From positions 1 to 46,405 of the forward strand of contig JAFXAD010000037.1 in NCBI GenBank assembly GCA_017522065.1: 46,405 bases of DNA, written 5' to 3'. The DNA comes from Bacteroidales bacterium. Lineage in GTDB: Bacteria; Bacteroidota; Bacteroidia; Bacteroidales; P3. Below the pieces are notes generated by a model that ran no database searches, was not told the origin of the DNA, and was given only the letters and a program-made list of their open reading frames with translations. Position 1 is the first letter of the stretch, and the number at the start of each line of letters is the position of its first letter. Shown piece by piece: positions 24,886-32,340 of the stretch. The translations under genes and the position numbers were made by a program.

Positions 24886-26070
24886 TTACAAAAGACCAAG
24901 TTTTTTGAAACATTTGACCGTCTTGTCGACGGCAAAGTCAACCTGCTCGATAGTATGAGTGGCCATCCACGCCAAACGGATAAGAGTATCTTCGGGCGGT
25001 ACGGCTGGCGATATGACAGGATTGACAAAAACCCCCTCGTCCAGCAGCATACGAGTGACCATAAAGGTCTTCTCGTTGTCGCGCACATAAAGAGGAATGA
25101 TGGGAGTCTCTGTGTCGCCTATCTCAAAACCGGCTTCGCGGAACGATTTGAGCGCATAGTTGGCCACCTTCCAAAGGTTTTCCTGACGTTCGGGCTCCGA
25201 GCGCATAACTTCAATTGCAGCAATCACCGATGCTGTTGCCGACGGTGGAATGCTGGCAGTGAAGATGTAAGGACGCACATTGTGGCGCATCCAGTTGATG
25301 GTCTCCTTGTCGGCAGCGATGAAACCACCTATGGAAGCCAGCGACTTGGAGAAGGTTCCCATAATGAGTTCAGTTTTGTCGAGCAAATCGAAGTGGTCGG
25401 TAACTCCGCGTCCTTCGCGACCGAAAACGCCTAAGCCATGAGCCTCGTCGACCATGAGCGTAGCCTGGTACTTGTCGCACAATTGCTGCATTTCGGGCAA
25501 TTTTGCCACATCGCCTTCCATACTGAAGACGCCATCGGTGACAACCAATTTTGGAGCCTCGATAGGGCAGCGTTGCAGAACGCGTTCGAGGTCTTCCATG
25601 TTGTTGTGTTTGTATTTCAGAGTATTGGCAAAAGTAAGACGTTTGCCTTCAATGATGGAAGCGTGGTCCATCTCGTCAAAAATGACGTAGTCGCCACGTC
25701 CCGTAACGCACGGAATAACACCCGAATTGGCTTGAAATCCGGCCGAGAAGAGCATCACTCCGTCCTTGTGCAAAAAATCGGCAAGTATGTCTTCAAGTTG
25801 ATGATGAATATCGAGGGTGCCGTTCAAAAACGGGGAGCCGGCGCATCCTGTGCCATACTTGTCGATGGCGGCTTTGGCTGCCTCTTTGATTTTAGGATGG
25901 TTTGTCAAACCCAAATAGCTATTAGAACCAAGCATGAGGATTTTTCTGCCATTCATCAACACCTCGGTATCCTGGTCGCTCGATATCTCTCTGAAATATG
26001 GATACACTCCCTTGGCCTTGGCCTCCTGAGGGGCAGTATATCTGGAGAGTTTTTGTTGGAGTGGTTTCAT
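24886..26070 (-). CDS. spt: Serine palmitoyltransferase (PLP alpha-oxoamine synthase)
   Basis: Condenses serine with an acyl-CoA to 3-ketosphinganine, the first step of sphingolipid synthesis in Bacteroidetes. 394 residues with the AOS motifs: GSNSYLGLT (48-56), GSPFLNGTLD, DEAHGLGVFG (208-217) and the PLP lysine K242 in GTFSKSLASIGGF. The C-terminal PLYVRDNEKTFMVT and AWMATHT match Bacteroides Spt closely as I remember it. The alternative, 2-amino-3-ketobutyrate CoA ligase (Kbl) or BioF, is less likely because those lack the N-terminal GVYPYFREI segment. Followed by the GNAT-like gene. Confidence 0.85.
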   Translation of the reverse strand: MKPLQQKLSRYTAPQEAKAKGVYPYFREISSDQDTEVLMNGRKILMLGSNSYLGLTNHPKIKEAAKAAIDKYGTGCAGSPFLNGTLDIHHQLEDILADFLHKDGVMLFSAGFQANSGVIPCVTGRGDYVIFDEMDHASIIEGKRLTFANTLKYKHNNMEDLERVLQRCPIEAPKLVVTDGVFSMEGDVAKLPEMQQLCDKYQATLMVDEAHGLGVFGREGRGVTDHFDLLDKTELIMGTFSKSLASIGGFIAADKETINWMRHNVRPYIFTASIPPSATASVIAAIEVMRSEPERQENLWKVANYALKSFREAGFEIGDTETPIIPLYVRDNEKTFMVTRMLLDEGVFVNPVISPAVPPEDTLIRLAWMATHTIEQVDFAVDKTVKCFKKLGLL

Positions 26071-26199
26071 TTAATGAATTCTACGTTTACCGTTTTTTTG
26101 CTCAAAAAAACAAATTATTACTATTCTACACCTCTTACTCTTCTCACAAAGAATTAAAGATGCAAAATAACAAAAAAAAAATAAATAATAAGGTCTTTT

Positions 26200-27024
26200 T
26201 TATGTTAAAATTTTAAATAATTGGTTGGTTAATCTACTTGTTCCTATTCTAAAAATATGTTTATCAATATTTTCTAAATCTAACATATTCTTTGTTAAAA
26301 CATAATGGAACAGTGCATCGTCTACTGTTGCAATGCCTCCAGCTGCTTTGTAAGCTATTCGACGACGCGTGATTTTTGAAAAATCTGCTATTGCAGACAG
26401 TATTGCATAACCGCTTTCGGGTGTTGCTCCGACCGATATCTTTCCTGTAGATGTCTTCACAAAATCCGCCCCCGCCTGCATCGAAAGCATTGCTGCAGCG
26501 TATATCCTTTCAGGGGTAGACAATTCGCCGGTTTCCAGTATGACCTTAAGAGGAATTGACCTGCCGCAAATCTCTTTGGCGAGTGATATTTCGTCGAAAA
26601 CCTTGTTTGTTTCTCCATCCAAGAAGAGACCGCGGTTGATGACAAAATCCACTTCGTCGGCTCCCTGATCCACTACATAGCGCACTTCGTCGGCTTTCAG
26701 TTTCGTGGGTATCTGACCTGAAGGGAACCCGCCGGCAACCGATGCGACACCGATGCAACTGCCTTGCAACGAGCGTTTGGCTTCGGCTACGAACACCGGA
26801 TACACACACACTGATGCGGTATGGACACCGTCAGGCTGCATAGACATTGTGGCACGGCAAAAATCACGCACCGATTGTTTTGTGTCGCTTCCGTTGAGCG
26901 TGGTGTTGTCTATGCATGAAAACAGGCTTTTGAACAACGATTCCCTCTGTGAGGCTATTTGAGCCTTCACTCTCATTACCATATCCTCAAATTCAGCTTT
27001 GTTGAAGACAAAATCATTTTTCAT
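26200..27024 (-). CDS. deoC: Deoxyribose-phosphate aldolase
   Basis: Splits 2-deoxyribose-5-phosphate to acetaldehyde and glyceraldehyde-3-phosphate. 274 residues of the class I aldolase fold: IDNTTLNGSDT, VDFVINRG (Asp of the proton relay), KVILETGEL, the Schiff-base lysine in ADFVKTSTGK and the second lysine in AYKAAGGI. Slightly longer than E. coli DeoC because of the N-terminal helix. Its start overlaps the previous gene by 11 nt, so it is tightly coupled to the Fe-S protein and rpiB. Confidence 0.95.
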   Translation of the reverse strand: MKNDFVFNKAEFEDMVMRVKAQIASQRESLFKSLFSCIDNTTLNGSDTKQSVRDFCRATMSMQPDGVHTASVCVYPVFVAEAKRSLQGSCIGVASVAGGFPSGQIPTKLKADEVRYVVDQGADEVDFVINRGLFLDGETNKVFDEISLAKEICGRSIPLKVILETGELSTPERIYAAAMLSMQAGADFVKTSTGKISVGATPESGYAILSAIADFSKITRRRIAYKAAGGIATVDDALFHYVLTKNMLDLENIDKHIFRIGTSRLTNQLFKILT

Positions 27025-28168
27025 TGTTCTCGGAAACTTTATATAACTTGTTGAATGTTTCTTGACTCAGAGGCGGTATTACTCTGGATTTTTTGATGTC
27101 TGAAGACAGTAATGACGACAGATGCTGGCCCCTGATGAATTTTGAGGAGTTCATTTTCGAACGATTGGAGAGAATTTTCTGAAGAATATTCTGTTTTCGA
27201 CGGTCTTTTTTGTCAATTACTCCATCAGATAAGAACGACTGGCGAATATCGATTATCATGTCTCTTATCGGCAGCGAAATAGGGCATACGCTTTCGCATG
27301 CTCCACACAGAGTGCACGCATAGGGCAGATGCATATAGGATTCAAATGTCTCGAGGAATGGAAGGGTAATATGTGCCACTGGACCCGTAAACACATTGTT
27401 GTATGGTTCATCACCAATAGTCTGGTAGACAGGGCATACGTCTTTACACTTCCCACAATCTATGCACGTCATCACTTTGCGGATGTTCTTCTTTGAAAGG
27501 ATGTTTGTCCGCTGGTTGTCGATAATGAATAGATAGTTCTGACAATTGGGAGACCCTTTGAATACAATCATATCCTGCATGCCGCATCCTTTGCCGTATG
27601 ATGTGAGCTGTTGGATGACTTCGGCCCATTCGCTGCTTCCTACAATAGAGTCTATTGTGGTGAACATGACATTTGTCCGGCTGTTCGAGAGTTTCGAGAG
27701 AGTGGTGTTGGTCTGATTGAGCATGAGCATACTTCCGTTGTCAGAAAACATCATGTCAACAACGAAAAACTGAATATCGGCATCTTCTCTGAGTTCTATT
27801 TTCTGGTCGCTTAAGAAATACTTGATGCCCAGCTCTCTGAAAATGGTTGAAGAGTTGATGTTAGGGAGACGTACAGACTTTGTCTTCTCCGATTTGAAGA
27901 TTTTCTTCAGTCCTTCGAAAACATCATTGAAGTCATTTGCCCAATAGACAGAATTATGCTTGTTCGAAAACTGCATTTCGAAACGGTTCAGTTCATCGTC
28001 GAGGCTATCTATTGCACGCATCCTTGCATTGTAAAGACGTGCACATATAGAATCTGCATCGTTGAAGACTTCGCGGCAGTTTTTGAGAGCAAAATTTCCT
28101 TGAGAATCACCTTTTTTTATTGATGCTTCCGAACTCTCTTGAAAATTTATATAAAAGTCGTTGTCCAT
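27014..28168 (-). CDS. LutB-like protein with two 4Fe-4S clusters
   Basis: 384 residues. The N-terminal two-thirds fit the LUD domain of lactate-utilisation LutB proteins (NSVYWANDFNDVFEGLKK, a TTIDSIVG segment and SYGKGCGMQD). The C-terminal part holds two ferredoxin-type motifs: CIDCGKCKDVCP (C235, 238, 241, 245) and CTLCGACESVCP (C285, 288, 291, 295). It is shorter than typical LutB (about 470 residues), and the usual partners LutA and LutC are not nearby. It lies between rpiB (8 nt) and deoC (11-nt overlap), so it may serve electron transfer in a sugar-phosphate or aldehyde pathway; the acceptor is unknown. Confidence 0.82.
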   Translation of the reverse strand: MDNDFYINFQESSEASIKKGDSQGNFALKNCREVFNDADSICARLYNARMRAIDSLDDELNRFEMQFSNKHNSVYWANDFNDVFEGLKKIFKSEKTKSVRLPNINSSTIFRELGIKYFLSDQKIELREDADIQFFVVDMMFSDNGSMLMLNQTNTTLSKLSNSRTNVMFTTIDSIVGSSEWAEVIQQLTSYGKGCGMQDMIVFKGSPNCQNYLFIIDNQRTNILSKKNIRKVMTCIDCGKCKDVCPVYQTIGDEPYNNVFTGPVAHITLPFLETFESYMHLPYACTLCGACESVCPISLPIRDMIIDIRQSFLSDGVIDKKDRRKQNILQKILSNRSKMNSSKFIRGQHLSSLLSSDIKKSRVIPPLSQETFNKLYKVSENNEK

Positions 28169-28176
28169 AAAGGATT

Positions 28177-28620
28177 CTAACTTTGAAGCTTATTGATTTT
28201 TTCGACACGGCGTTGGTGGCGACCACCTTCAAAATCAGTATTTAAGAATATATCAACAATTTTCAGTGCCAATTCTTCCGGAATGAATCTTGCCGGCAGC
28301 GAAAGAATATTTGCATCATTATGTTGACGCGCCAACGATGCTATCTCCTCGTTCCAGCAAAGTGCACATCTCACGCCAGGATATTTATTGACAGTCATCT
28401 GGACACCGTTGCCGGAACCACATATAACGATACCCCTTTTATATTCACCTTTGTTGATTGCAGAACCAACCTTGTGAGCAAAGTCAGGATAGTCTACACT
28501 GTCACTTGAATAGGTTCCAAAATCTTTTGTATCAATATTTTTTGACGAAAGGAATTTTATGACCTTTTCCTTTAATTCAAAGCCAGCATGGTCAGAGGCT
28601 ATAGGTATTATTTCATTCAT
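28177..28620 (-). CDS. rpiB: Ribose-5-phosphate isomerase B
   Basis: Interconverts ribose-5-phosphate and ribulose-5-phosphate. 147 residues with the RpiB signature SDHAGFELK (9-17), DYPDFAHKV, the catalytic Cys67 in ICGSGNGVQM and NKYPGVRCALC. It heads a three-gene minus-strand operon with the LutB-like gene and deoC. A -7-like element, TAAATTTG on the minus strand (28649-28642), precedes it, just at the left edge of the AT-rich candidate origin. Confidence 0.95.
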   Translation of the reverse strand: MNEIIPIASDHAGFELKEKVIKFLSSKNIDTKDFGTYSSDSVDYPDFAHKVGSAINKGEYKRGIVICGSGNGVQMTVNKYPGVRCALCWNEEIASLARQHNDANILSLPARFIPEELALKIVDIFLNTDFEGGRHQRRVEKINKLQS

Positions 28621-28641
28621 TTCTCTGTATTTTTATTTTTG

Positions 28642-28649
28642 CAAATTTA
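28642..28649 (-). promoter_or_regulatory. -7 element of rpiB
   Basis: CAAATTTA on the plus strand reads TAAATTTG on the minus strand, matching TAnnTTTG, 21 nt before the rpiB start. No clear -33 box. Confidence 0.4.
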
Positions 28650-28741
28650 CAATAAATCTTCACTTCCGTGAACTCATATATATAAAAAAAGTGATTAAAA
28701 TATCACCATAATATCATATCTTACATAAATACATGTAATTA

Positions 28742-29100
28742 TATTGTTTATAAACAATACTGACATTATCGAGTTTGATAAGTTGTTTATAATTGGTTTA
28801 TCAAAATTTTTGTGTTGAAATATGTGGACAAAATGACGACTTATCACATATTATCCGTCAAAAAATGCACATATATTTTTTATCAACTTTGGCCTGTTTA
28901 CAGAAGTTTTAACAGGTTGTTTAAAAATCTGCACATTTCTATTCTTTAGAAAGATAAAAGTTGATAAGTGAAAAAACAGAAGTTTAAAGAAAAACTGCAA
29001 AAAATCGAATTTTCCGATTTATAAACATATTAACACCCCTAAAAAAATAAAAAGAAAAAAAATATTAAAGAATTATTTTTTTATCCGTTTGTAGAAAAAT
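28742..29100. other. Candidate replication origin (AT-rich, DnaA-box-like cluster)
   Basis: The 562-bp gap 28621-29182 holds no gene. It contains an exact 18-bp palindrome TATTGTTTATAAACAATA (28742-28759) and DnaA-box-like 9-mers: TTATCAAAA 28798, TGTGGACAA 28823 (reverse of TTGTCCACA, one change from TTATCCACA), TTATCACAT 28841, TTATCCGTC 28851, TTATCAACT 28880, its reverse complement AGTTGATAA 28959 and TTATCCGTT 29081. A pure A/T-rich stretch of about 40 nt follows at 29041-29080 and could be the unwinding element. Genes diverge around it: minus to the left, plus to the right. The genes mnmG and four parS-like sites are within 13 kb. No dnaA gene is in the window. Confidence 0.55.
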
Positions 29101-29102
29101 CG

Positions 29103-29110
29103 TATTTTTG
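29103..29110 (+). promoter_or_regulatory. -7 element of nadA
   Basis: TATTTTTG at 29103-29110, 73 nt before ATG 29183. TTTG at 29088-29091 is too close to be its -33 box. Confidence 0.4.
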
Positions 29111-29182
29111 CAAATGATAATACAAATAAATAATTATCAATAATATGATAATCATAACAGTAAAATAATAATCTGACAATAT

Positions 29183-30130
29183 ATGACTACCGAAGAATTA
29201 AAAAAAGAGATCATTAGCTTAAAAAACAAGAAAAATGCTGTCATTTTGGGCCATTACTACCAAATTGACGAAATCCAGTCCTTGTCGGACTATATCGGCG
29301 ACAGTCTTGCCCTCGCTCAAGAAGCGCAGCGTACAGATGCTCCAATCATTGTTTTTTGCGGTGTGCACTTTATGGCCGAAACTGCTAAGATACTCAATCC
29401 TTCAAGGAAGGTTCTTCTGCCGGATGTTAATGCAAGCTGTTCATTGGCTGAATCGTGTAGTGGTGAGGATTTGAGGGAGTTCAAAAAGCAGCATCCGGAT
29501 CATATTGTTGTCTCTTATGTCAACTGTTCGGCAGAGGTAAAAGCCGAGTCCGACCTCATTTGCACGTCTGGAAATGCAGAAAAACTAATCAATTCACTCC
29601 CTAAGGATCAAAAGATTATTTTTGCTCCTGATAAGAATCTTGGAGGATACATCAATAGGCAGACTGGACGTAATATGCTGCTATGGAATGGTGTGTGCAC
29701 TGTTCACGATGCTCTCGAAGCTGAAAGCATTCTAAAACTCAAGTCTCAAAATCCCGATGCTCCTGTGGTGGCTCATCCAGAGTGCAATTCTGCTGTGCTT
29801 GCTGTGTCTGAATTCATCGGTTCAACGAAGGCTATGCTTGGATACATTAAATCTTCTGATAAAAAGAAGTTTATCGTTGCTACCGAGTCTGGAATCCTTT
29901 ATGAGATGAAGAAAAACAATCCCGACAAGGAGTTTATTTCGGTACCGAGCGGCGATAGTTGTGCATGTACTGATTGTGCATATATGAAGATGAATACACT
30001 GGAAAAGTTATACAAATGTCTGCGCGACGAGCAGCCTGAAATAATTTTGGACAATGACCTTATAGAGCGTGCTGCACGTCCCATCGTGAGAATGCTTGAT
30101 ATGTCGCGGGATTTGGGATTGATAAAATAG
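29183..30130 (+). CDS. nadA: Quinolinate synthase NadA
   Basis: Condenses iminoaspartate with dihydroxyacetone phosphate to quinolinate for NAD synthesis, using one 4Fe-4S cluster. 315 residues: ILGHYYQIDEIQ, FCGVHFMAETAKIL, LPDVNASCSLAESC and the C-terminal DSCACTDCAYMKMNTL. Probable cluster ligands are C86, C172 (NGVCTVHD) and C265. nadB and nadC are not adjacent. It is the first gene to the right of the candidate origin, and the YbaK-type gene starts 7 nt after it. Confidence 0.95.
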   Translation: MTTEELKKEIISLKNKKNAVILGHYYQIDEIQSLSDYIGDSLALAQEAQRTDAPIIVFCGVHFMAETAKILNPSRKVLLPDVNASCSLAESCSGEDLREFKKQHPDHIVVSYVNCSAEVKAESDLICTSGNAEKLINSLPKDQKIIFAPDKNLGGYINRQTGRNMLLWNGVCTVHDALEAESILKLKSQNPDAPVVAHPECNSAVLAVSEFIGSTKAMLGYIKSSDKKKFIVATESGILYEMKKNNPDKEFISVPSGDSCACTDCAYMKMNTLEKLYKCLRDEQPEIILDNDLIERAARPIVRMLDMSRDLGLIK

Positions 30131-30137
30131 TTTTCAG

Positions 30138-30632
30138 ATGATAGGACAGCCACAAGTGTACGAATGCCTCGACAAGATGGGCATCGAATATGAATACTAC
30201 GAACATCCAGAAGCTCCAACTATTGAGATTGCAGCACAGTTCTACAGAGGCGAGGATACAACTCTTTGTAAAAATCTCTTCTTCCGAAATCACAAAGGCA
30301 ACCGGCACTACCTTGTCATAATGGATAGCCGGCATCAAATGGATATCCATTCTATCGAAAAAATGCTCAGACAAGGTAAACTTTCGTTTGCATCGTCCGA
30401 GAGGATGATGAAATACCTTGGTCTCCGTCCTGGCTCGGTCAGCCTTTTCGGTCTTGTAAACGACAAAGACCATGAGGTTACTTTGTTTGTTGACAAAGGT
30501 CTCGTGAATGTCAAAAAAGTTAGTTTCCATCCCAACGACAACCGTGCTTCGTTGGTTATAAGTTCCTCTGATATGTTCAAATTCATCGAAAATATTGGAA
30601 ACGAATGGCAAGTGGTGGATCTCTACGAATGA
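30138..30632 (+). CDS. YbaK/ProX-type aminoacyl-tRNA deacylase
   Basis: 164 residues of the YbaK/ProRS-associated domain family, which hydrolyses misacylated tRNAs, typically Ala-tRNA-Pro. Visible features are the EYEYYEHPEAPT start, the conserved lysine in TLCKNLFFRNHKG, HYLVIMD, the GLRPGSVSLFGL motif (substrate pocket Gly-x-x-Pro) and DKGLVNVKKVSFHPNDN. Closest in pattern to PrdX/ProXp-ala stand-alone proteins; exact tRNA specificity cannot be read from sequence. Co-directional and tightly spaced with nadA. Confidence 0.85.
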   Translation: MIGQPQVYECLDKMGIEYEYYEHPEAPTIEIAAQFYRGEDTTLCKNLFFRNHKGNRHYLVIMDSRHQMDIHSIEKMLRQGKLSFASSERMMKYLGLRPGSVSLFGLVNDKDHEVTLFVDKGLVNVKKVSFHPNDNRASLVISSSDMFKFIENIGNEWQVVDLYE

Positions 30633-30728
30633 ATATGTTGATAAAAGCATGATATATTGTTAATTGTTGAAAATTTTCAAAAATATAATAAGTATAATAT
30701 ATTGTTGATTATTAATAAATTATTAATA

Positions 30729-30744
30729 TGTTTCACGTGTAACA
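30729..30744. other. parS-like site 4
   Basis: TGTTTCACGTGTAACA, one mismatch from TGTTTCACGTGAAACA, in the 150-nt gap before the pseudouridine synthase gene. It lies on the other side of the candidate origin from sites 1-3. Confidence 0.6.
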
Positions 30745-30782
30745 TTTGTGTTTGCTTTTGATTTATACTTTATTTAGTAATT

Positions 30783-31652
30783 ATGAAGACTCTTGAGGTA
30801 AATATAAAGGAATCGAAAAAGCTGTATGAATTAATAGATGAGTTATATCCCGACAGTAGTAAAACTAAGCGGAAGGAGATTTTAGCGCGACGTGTGGTTA
30901 TTGATTCGAGAAGAATTACTCAATATGATTTTCCTCTTCATGCGGGCATGACAGTGATTATAGAGGGTGATGAGAATAAGAGAAAACTGATGATGGGAAA
31001 AATGCCAATTGTATATGAAGACCATTATCTCTTGGTAGTCGACAAACCCGCTGGTCTCCTCAGTAACAGTACCCATCCTAACGATATTACGGTGATAAGC
31101 GAACTGAATAATTATTTTATAAGTCGCCGCTCCCGTCAGAGGGCGCATATCGTACATCGGCTCGACCGCGACACTTCTGGACTTCTGCTTGTCGCAAAAA
31201 CCAAAGATATTGCGCGCGAATTTGAAAAGGATTGGAAAGAACGCGTCTATGACAGGGCCTATGTCGCCGTGACATGGGGAACACCTGTCCCTTCGTCGGG
31301 AACTGTAAAGTCGTGGCTGACGGAAAATGAATATGGCGTCGTATCATCGCCGGTCGACAATGGTGGAAAAATCGCGATAACACATTATAAAACCCTAAGG
31401 AGAAATAAGCAATACGCTTTGGTGCAAATGAATCTCGAAACAGGCCGCCGTAATCAGATCAGAGTCCACATGAGAGAACTTAAACATCCGTTGCTCAAAG
31501 ACCCTATCTACGGATACAGGGATGATAAATCCCCACTGAAAAGGCTTGCGCTTCATGCATTCAGACTCTGCTTCTATCATCCGGTGACGGGCAAGGAAAT
31601 CAGATTGGAAACCCCATTTCCGGAAGAATTCACAGAACTGTTTGCCGATTAA
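30783..31652 (+). CDS. RluD-family 23S rRNA pseudouridine synthase
   Basis: Isomerises uridines in structured RNA. 289 residues: an N-terminal S4-like RNA-binding part (about 1-65; ELIDELYPDSSKTKRKEILA), then the RluA/RluD catalytic domain with DKPAGLL, the active-site motif HRLDRDTSG (125-133, catalytic Asp128), KTYxA-like strand DRAYVAVTWG and TGRRNQIRVHM. Bacteroidota often encode several RluA-family members, so the target position cannot be given. Stand-alone promoter region contains parS-like site 4. Confidence 0.9.
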   Translation: MKTLEVNIKESKKLYELIDELYPDSSKTKRKEILARRVVIDSRRITQYDFPLHAGMTVIIEGDENKRKLMMGKMPIVYEDHYLLVVDKPAGLLSNSTHPNDITVISELNNYFISRRSRQRAHIVHRLDRDTSGLLLVAKTKDIAREFEKDWKERVYDRAYVAVTWGTPVPSSGTVKSWLTENEYGVVSSPVDNGGKIAITHYKTLRRNKQYALVQMNLETGRRNQIRVHMRELKHPLLKDPIYGYRDDKSPLKRLALHAFRLCFYHPVTGKEIRLETPFPEEFTELFAD

Positions 31653-31716
31653 TAAAAACAGACCACAATAAAACAGGCCGATGTTTCGTTATATAAATTA
31701 TTATAGATAAAAACAG

Positions 31717-32340
31717 ATGGAATACAATACAAAGAGAGGCGATATGATGTATCGCGAATATGGAAGAACTATTAAAAAACTGATAGATAAAGTTTGCGAT
31801 TTGACAGAAGACGACAAGCGCGACGAGGCTGCCAAATCGCTGGTTTATGTAATGGGACAGGTAGGCGGAATGTCTGTCAAAGACGAAGTGCAGTATAGAA
31901 AACTGTGGGACCATCTGATGATCATGTCTGAATTCAGACTGGCTAAGTCATGGCCATTTGGCGAAGAGGAACTGGAACAACTGAGGAAACGTGCTGACGA
32001 GGAATCGTCGAAGCCAAAAACTCGGCTGCAATATAAAAACGTGAAGATAGAAAACCGTCAGTACGGAGAATATTTGGAGAAAATGATGAAAAAACTCAAT
32101 GAGGTACCTGACGGAGAAGAGTACGATGCATTGTCGGCATTGATGGCTCAGCAAGCCAAAAGAGACTACCTCGTATGGAACGGCGAATTGGCTGAAGACA
32201 ATATTGTGATAGACCAGATGACCCGTATGAGCGGCGACGCAAGGGTAGGGGAGAGACTAAGAGACAAAGCAATCGACGTTCCGCTCAACACGTTGCCGAC
32301 CGACATAACTCCAACCAAAAAGAAAAAGAAGAAAAAATGA
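31717..32340 (+). CDS. DUF4290 family protein
   Basis: 207 residues of a Bacteroidota-restricted family of unknown function. It begins MEYNTKRGDMMYREYGR, has a helical body with WDHLMIMSEFRLAKSWPFG, LEKMMKKLNEVPDGEEYDAL and NIVIDQMTRMSGD, and ends in a run of seven lysines. The ATGA overlap with murA (4 nt) matches a conserved gene pairing, so a role connected with cell-wall synthesis or its regulation is plausible but unproven. The basic tail could bind RNA, nucleic acid or membrane phospholipid. Confidence 0.88.
   Translation: MEYNTKRGDMMYREYGRTIKKLIDKVCDLTEDDKRDEAAKSLVYVMGQVGGMSVKDEVQYRKLWDHLMIMSEFRLAKSWPFGEEELEQLRKRADEESSKPKTRLQYKNVKIENRQYGEYLEKMMKKLNEVPDGEEYDALSALMAQQAKRDYLVWNGELAEDNIVIDQMTRMSGDARVGERLRDKAIDVPLNTLPTDITPTKKKKKKK

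Noticed and set aside
25438-26157. 239-codon plus-strand frame opposite spt
   Set aside because: No motif; Spt on the minus strand has the full set of PLP motifs.
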